Assembly: GCA_015852425.1 (NCBI GenBank)
Contig: JAAAIG010001071.1
Location: 1-11,086, forward strand
DNA length: 11,086 nt
Direction: 5' to 3'
Source: Gryganskiella cystojenkinii
Lineage: Eukaryota > Mortierellomycota > Mortierellomycetes > Mortierellales > Mortierellaceae
The translations under genes and the position numbers were made by a program. The notes under the pieces were generated by a model, which saw only the letters and a list, made by a program, of their open reading frames with translations, searched no databases and was not told where the DNA came from. Below, one piece after another: positions 7,604 to 11,086 of this stretch (positions within the stretch are counted from its first letter, which is position 1; each line of letters starts with the position of its first letter).

Positions 7604-10456
7604 ATGGCACGGCGACGACTGCAACAGATCAAAATCATCGCGTGGAAATCGAACTCGATACCCATGACTAGTCGCCTTCCTTCCCTCGCTTTTGCGATCT
7701 TCTGCTTGCTGCTCGGACCTCTCCTCTTTCAGCTGGTCGAATCAGCGCCGAAAGGTCATGGCGGCAGAGGCTCAGCGTCTTCTTCCTCCAACACGAATGA
7801 ACCTTCAGGGACCTTTTACAATGTCATTGAGCTTAATGACGACTACCCAACCAACAAAACGTTGAACGCGACTGAGATCGCGGCCCTGCCACCTTTCACA
7901 AAGACCTGGCTTTCAGTATCGGACGACGAGGATGATCTGGACCAGTCCTCGTTCCCAAATCCGGAATACGTCAGGTAGGTCCATGCACACAAAACAAAAA
8001 GAAGATGGAGAGAAGGACAGAGGAAGTGAACGAGTAAGAAGGGGCGTTCCTCTGCAATAAGGTGGATGTTTGCGTCTACGCACATGGAGTCGCCGTTGAT
8101 GAATACAAACAGAGCCTTATCTGCATTGCACTAGATCACTTCAAAATCACAATTTTTGCATGGCAGAGATTGCCTTGTTATTGTTCATAGCCAATCTCGA
8201 GAGTGTCTGATGAAGCTGAATGGCCAACCTTCTTTCTTTCCTGCAACTGTAGGTTGCTTGAGTCTTCGGTTCTTTTTTTTGAGGCCCAAAGGTCAGGAAA
8301 ACTTCCGTCAGATCAGCGTGTTACATGGGTAAAAAAAAAAAAAAAAAAAGAGATGCCCATCGTATCTTCTCGAAGTCCATTTTTTTCTCACCTTGTTTTT
8401 GTTACCTTCCCCTTGCTTCAAATGAACACAGCGCAACAATTCAGCACTGCTAGATGGTATGGACGTCGGACAGGACCTCACAGGGGTAACTACCTTGCTA
8501 ATTATCGATCATTATTATGCTATTAGGACAATATTTTGCTATGATGTTATTATGCGATTATGTTAAGCTCATGTCAATTATCTCGGGGCGATCGTAGGGC
8601 TACTACGATGCTGGTGACTATCTCAAGTTCACGTATCCTTTGACCTTCTCTCTGACCGAAATCTGTTACGGAGGGATCGAGTTCTTCCAGGGTTACGTCC
8701 TCTCGAATCAAGTTCACTATCTCGACCAGATGGTCCGTTGGGGGATGGACTGGCTCATCAAGGCCAACCCAAATAATAGTACGCTGTACGTCCAAGTCGG
8801 AATCAGCGAGATTGACAACAACTACTGGGGACCCGATACAGGGATCCCGATGCCAAGACCTTCGTTCTTTGTCAGCAGAACCAAACCTGGTACCGATGCC
8901 TTTGCGGATGCCGCGGCCGCGTTCGCATCTTGTTCAATCTTATATCGAGACAAGATCAAGGATCCAGTCTACGCGACTCTCTTGCAGTCAAGGGCTAAGG
9001 ACCTTCATACACTGGCAGAGACCGCGTTACCGCAACAGACCTACCAGACCGTTGTTCCCGCCGTGGCCTGTTGTTATGCGTCGACAGGCTTTGTTGATGA
9101 ACTCGCCTGGGCTTCGGCCTGGATGTATCGATTGACGGGCGAAGAGACTTTTGCCACTAGCGTTTCCAAGTACGCGAACGAGATGACAGCCAAGTCCGTA
9201 ACGACTGTGGTCTCTTGGGACGACAAGGCCGCTCTGGTCTTTATCCTTATGGCAGGACTGACAAGAGGGAACGCGACCGCTCATATGAAATGGCAGACCT
9301 TGGCCGAGAATTTTGTTAACCAGAGCATGCAAGGGGCGAAACCCTGTGCATATACACCCGGTGGGATGTACTATTGTTACGGAACCTCTGGCGATGATTC
9401 CTCGGTTGTGGTGGCCAATACGGCGTTTGCGGTAAATCTCTTGGCCAAGTATATGAGCGAGCCTGCTGGGGAAGGCGCCACAGCCGAGCAAAATGCAATC
9501 GACAGTGTAACCCAGACAAAGATCAGTGGCTATCGGGCCTTTGCTTTGAGGCAGGTTAGGTACCTGTTGGGAGAAAATCCTGAAAACACGCCATATGTCG
9601 TCGGTGTTCATCCAAACTCTCCTATAAACCCCCATTCGGCTTTAGCGTCTGGAGGTGAAAATTCGGATACCGTCGATACTATCCCGATCAAGGAGGCTCA
9701 TGTTCTCGTAGGGGCGCTCGTGGGTGGACCCGATAAGAATGATCGGTTCACGGATCAACGAAGCAACTGGCGTCAGAATGAGGTATTTTGTAGTTGCAAG
9801 GGCACAAAAACATCGATCATTTTGTTTGAGCCACGATTATGTTGTACTCACGACTCCACACGTCCTTTTTCACGTCTTCTTGACAGGTCGCCTTGGATTA
9901 TAATGCTCCTTTTACGAGTCTGATGGCCTACCAGGTCATGACCTCGCATGACCCTCCACCTTATATCCAGCTTTCGCCCGACGGTCGGTCTCATCATCAC
10001 GTCTCAGGAACCTTGCCCAATGGGTTACCGATATGGGCATTTGTGCTGATCCTTGTCGGAATTCTTGCTGCGGTCCTCGTCCTCGGAATGTTGATCTACC
10101 GACGAAAGAGAATCCAAATCAAGAGCTGGATAGATCTCCGTCGCGAAAAGAGGTACCTCAAAAAATCCTCGGCGCTTTTGGCGAGCCTGCCTGGAAGCAA
10201 GAGTTCTCTGCAAATCGCCAACCCTACTGGTTCTGCTACTCGTGCCAATGGAAATGCAAAGACAAAGACCGATCTCGAGAAAGCAGCGAAAGAAGACGCA
10301 GGCCGCCGGTACCCCGTATCGAACCTCGCGGGCCTGTCTTCTATTTCCTTGAGCGGATCTGAGCCTACGACTCCAATGACTGGCGGACCTATGAGTTCCA
10401 GTGATGCTTTGCTCTATGCTGACATAGAGAGTCAACATCCCACGAGCCGAAAATGA
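7604..10456 (+). CDS. Membrane-anchored GH9 endo-beta-glucanase, 751 aa (join 7604-7974, 8253-8328, 8432-8485, 8598-9782, 9887-10456)
   Basis: Glycoside hydrolase family 9 cleaves beta-1,4-glucosidic bonds (cellulose or mixed-linkage glucan) by an inverting mechanism. A hydrophobic signal peptide follows Met21 and ends near LVESA. The catalytic domain runs from about residue 120 to 580: FFEAQRSGKLP, GQDLTGGYYDAGD with the Asp base pair D171/D174, GENPENTPYVVGV (492-504), and the C-terminal signature with general acid Glu562 in RQNEVALDYNAPF. Several N-glycosylation sequons are visible. A membrane span at about 611-632 is followed by Arg/Lys-rich residues, which gives a type I topology with a cytosolic tail of about 119 residues containing possible TP phosphosites. 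No cellulose-binding module is seen. C-terminally anchored GH9 enzymes are known from basidiomycetes. The first ATG (7604, G at -3 and +4) was chosen; Met21 at 7664 would give a more usual signal peptide. The substrate, whether own wall or plant glucan, is unknown. Confidence 0.93.
7975..8252 (+). other. GH9 intron 1 (278 nt, phase 2)
   Basis: Donor GTAGGT follows GTCAG and acceptor ACTGTAG precedes GTTGCTTGAG. The split codon AG/G gives Arg, which joins NPEYV to RLLESSVLFFEAQRSG, the expected first helix of GH9. It is more than twice as long as every other intron in the window. Confidence 0.88.
8329..8431 (+). other. GH9 intron 2 (103 nt, phase 0) with an A19 run just after the donor GT
   Basis: The exon ends in ACATGG (Thr-Trp), followed by GT and then 19 A residues at 8331-8349. 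The acceptor AACACAG leads into CGC AAC AAT. Splicing gives RVTWRNNSALLDG, in the correct GH9 register before the DAGD motif. The frame of the short exon 3 is fixed by this choice. Confidence 0.85.
8331..8349 (+). repeat. A19 homopolymer inside GH9 intron 2
   Basis: Nineteen consecutive A residues start directly after the donor GT. The run is long enough that its exact length may be affected by sequencing slippage, but it is intronic and does not alter the frame. Confidence 0.9.
8486..8597 (+). other. GH9 intron 3 (112 nt, phase 0)
   Basis: Donor GTAACT follows ACA GGG and acceptor ATCGTAG precedes GGC TAC TAC GAT. Splicing joins GQDLTG to GYYDAGD, the conserved block that carries the catalytic aspartates. 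The micro-exon between introns 2 and 3 is only 54 nt. Confidence 0.92.
9783..9886 (+). other. GH9 intron 4 (104 nt, phase 0), directly after the catalytic Glu codon
   Basis: Donor GTATTT follows GAG (Glu562) and acceptor TTGACAG precedes GTC GCC TTG GAT. Splicing restores NEVALDYNA, the second GH9 signature. If the intron is kept, the frame continues to a stop at 9921-9923 and the membrane span is lost. Confidence 0.93.
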
Positions 10457-10529
10457 TTCAAGATTTTTTTTGATCATTTTTTTGTTCGCACTTTTGCATA
10501 ATAAGCCGCACAGTGGCTTGAGCTCACAT

Positions 10530-10535
10530 AATAAA
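10530..10535 (+). promoter_or_regulatory. AATAAA polyadenylation signal of the GH9 gene
   Basis: A canonical AATAAA lies 74 nt after the stop codon at 10454-10456. The distance is close to that of the signal behind the bHLH gene. Confidence 0.6.
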
Positions 10536-10808
10536 AAAGACTAATTCTGTGCATGTTACGAGTCCACGCTGGGTCCTTCATGGTTGCAAGAAAGGTTGCC
10601 TTTTCACTTGAAGTTCCGGGCGGTACTTGCCCATCAAGATTAAGCTTTAAAGAGTAAAGGCAAAGGAAAAAAAAATTAAACGAGGACGGCGTCCCTCGCG
10701 CTGCTTGCTCTCAGCCCTCCCTCTCCAATGAGGAATCGAAATCGCTCCCTTTGGGCAAATCGCATCCTTGGGGCTGCAGGCGACCCTCAAATGACTTTCT
10801 CCAAAAAA

Positions 10809-10816
10809 TATAAAAA
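10809..10816 (+). promoter_or_regulatory. TATA box of the gene starting at 10888
   Basis: TATAAAAA followed by GGGG lies 72 nt before the ATG at 10888. If it acts as a TATA element, transcription would start about 30 nt further on, leaving a short leader without an ATG before 10888. Confidence 0.5.
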
Positions 10817-10887
10817 GGGGAAAAACGGACAACCACCGAATTTCATTTCTCTCCCAAACAAGCACAGCCTTTTATTCTCCTTATTCC

Positions 10888-11086
10888 ATGGTAACGGGCC
10901 AACAAAAGACCATCGATGCGCAACAGGGTCGAGCAGATCAACAGGCACTACTCCCCAGTCACCATCAAAACGATGGAAACAGTAACAAAAGTTACGGCAC
11001 TGTGAGCGGCTGCTCTATTCTTCACTCTCATCCCAATCAAAACCAGGACCAACACAAACAGCAAGGGCAAGAAGTCGATGACCTTG
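10888..11086 (+). CDS. 5' end of an unidentified protein-coding gene, open to the window edge
   Basis: The frame stays open for 66 codons from ATG at 10888 to the end of the window, with a partial codon at 11086. The N terminus is hydrophilic and rich in Gln, His, Asn and Asp (MVTGQQKTIDAQQG, then ADQQALLPSHH and SYGTVSG), with no signal peptide and no membrane span yet. DQQALL fits the acidic dileucine form [D/E]xxxL[L/I] used for AP-3 or vacuolar sorting, and LLP...SYGT patterns are often seen in cytosolic N termini of fungal vacuolar or plasma-membrane transporters. A multi-pass membrane protein is therefore a guess. Position -3 is T, but +4 is G, and a TATA box lies 72 nt before. The function is unknown. 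Confidence 0.6.
   Translation, partial: MVTGQQKTIDAQQGRADQQALLPSHHQNDGNSNKSYGTVSGCSILHSHPNQNQDQHKQQGQEVDDL

Larger units (their letters stand above)
10457..10887. other. Intergenic region between the GH9 gene and the next gene
   Basis: This stretch of about 430 nt contains the GH9 3' end (AATAAA at 10530-10535) and the promoter of the following gene (TATA box at 10809-10816). No coding region is supported. The open frame at 10728-10985 on + overlaps the better-supported start at 10888 in another frame and resembles nothing known to me. Confidence 0.6.

Noticed and set aside
8203..8526. Single long open frame covering GH9 exons 2 and 3
   Set aside because: It runs through intron 2. The A19 run would be translated as Lys repeats, and the exon 3 part is in the wrong frame for GQDLTGG.

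Overview
The window looks like nuclear DNA of an early-diverging filamentous fungus. A Mortierellomycotina or Mucoromycota origin is my best guess, not proven. The grounds are GT-AG spliceosomal introns of roughly 100-280 nt inside compact genes, long pyrimidine-rich leaders, AATAAA signals after stop codons, a Pol III style tRNA-Ser, and a set of proteins typical of such fungi: a low-complexity-rich bHLH regulator, a GPI-anchored hevein-type chitin-binding protein and a membrane-anchored GH9 glucanase. There are no operons, bacterial ribosome sites, CRISPR arrays or recognisable transposon genes.

Layout, left to right. (1) Positions 1-63 are the 3' part of a tRNA-Ser(CGA), cut by the window edge and followed by a T6 Pol III terminator. 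(2) About 1.8 kb follows without a supportable gene. It leads into a pyrimidine-rich, AUG-free leader. (3) 2233-5219 (+) is a two-exon gene for a 955-residue class B bHLH transcription factor, with its intron inside helix 1. (4) 5492-6115 (-) is a two-exon gene for a 167-residue secreted protein: signal peptide, one hevein/CBM18 domain split by the intron, a Ser/Thr/Pro-rich stalk and a GPI-anchor signal. It converges on the bHLH gene. (5) 6116-7603 is an approximately 1.5 kb shared upstream region between divergent genes. (6) 7604-10456 (+) is a five-exon gene for a 751-residue GH9 beta-glucanase with signal peptide, C-terminal membrane span and a long cytosolic tail. (7) 10457-10887 holds the GH9 3' end and the promoter, with a TATA box, of the next gene. 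(8) 10888-11086 (+) is the open 5' end of a gene that runs off the window.

The CBM18 and GH9 genes encode cell-surface proteins and share an intergenic region, so a common role in wall biogenesis or wall remodelling is plausible but only inferred. Nothing here links the bHLH factor to them directly. I do not see a clear undescribed multi-gene system. The most interesting points are the domain-splitting introns (bHLH helix 1, the CBM18 core, and the catalytic Glu of GH9 at an exon edge), a putative SUMO-interacting motif at the bHLH C terminus, and changed ligand or active-site residues in the CBM18 and GH9 proteins.
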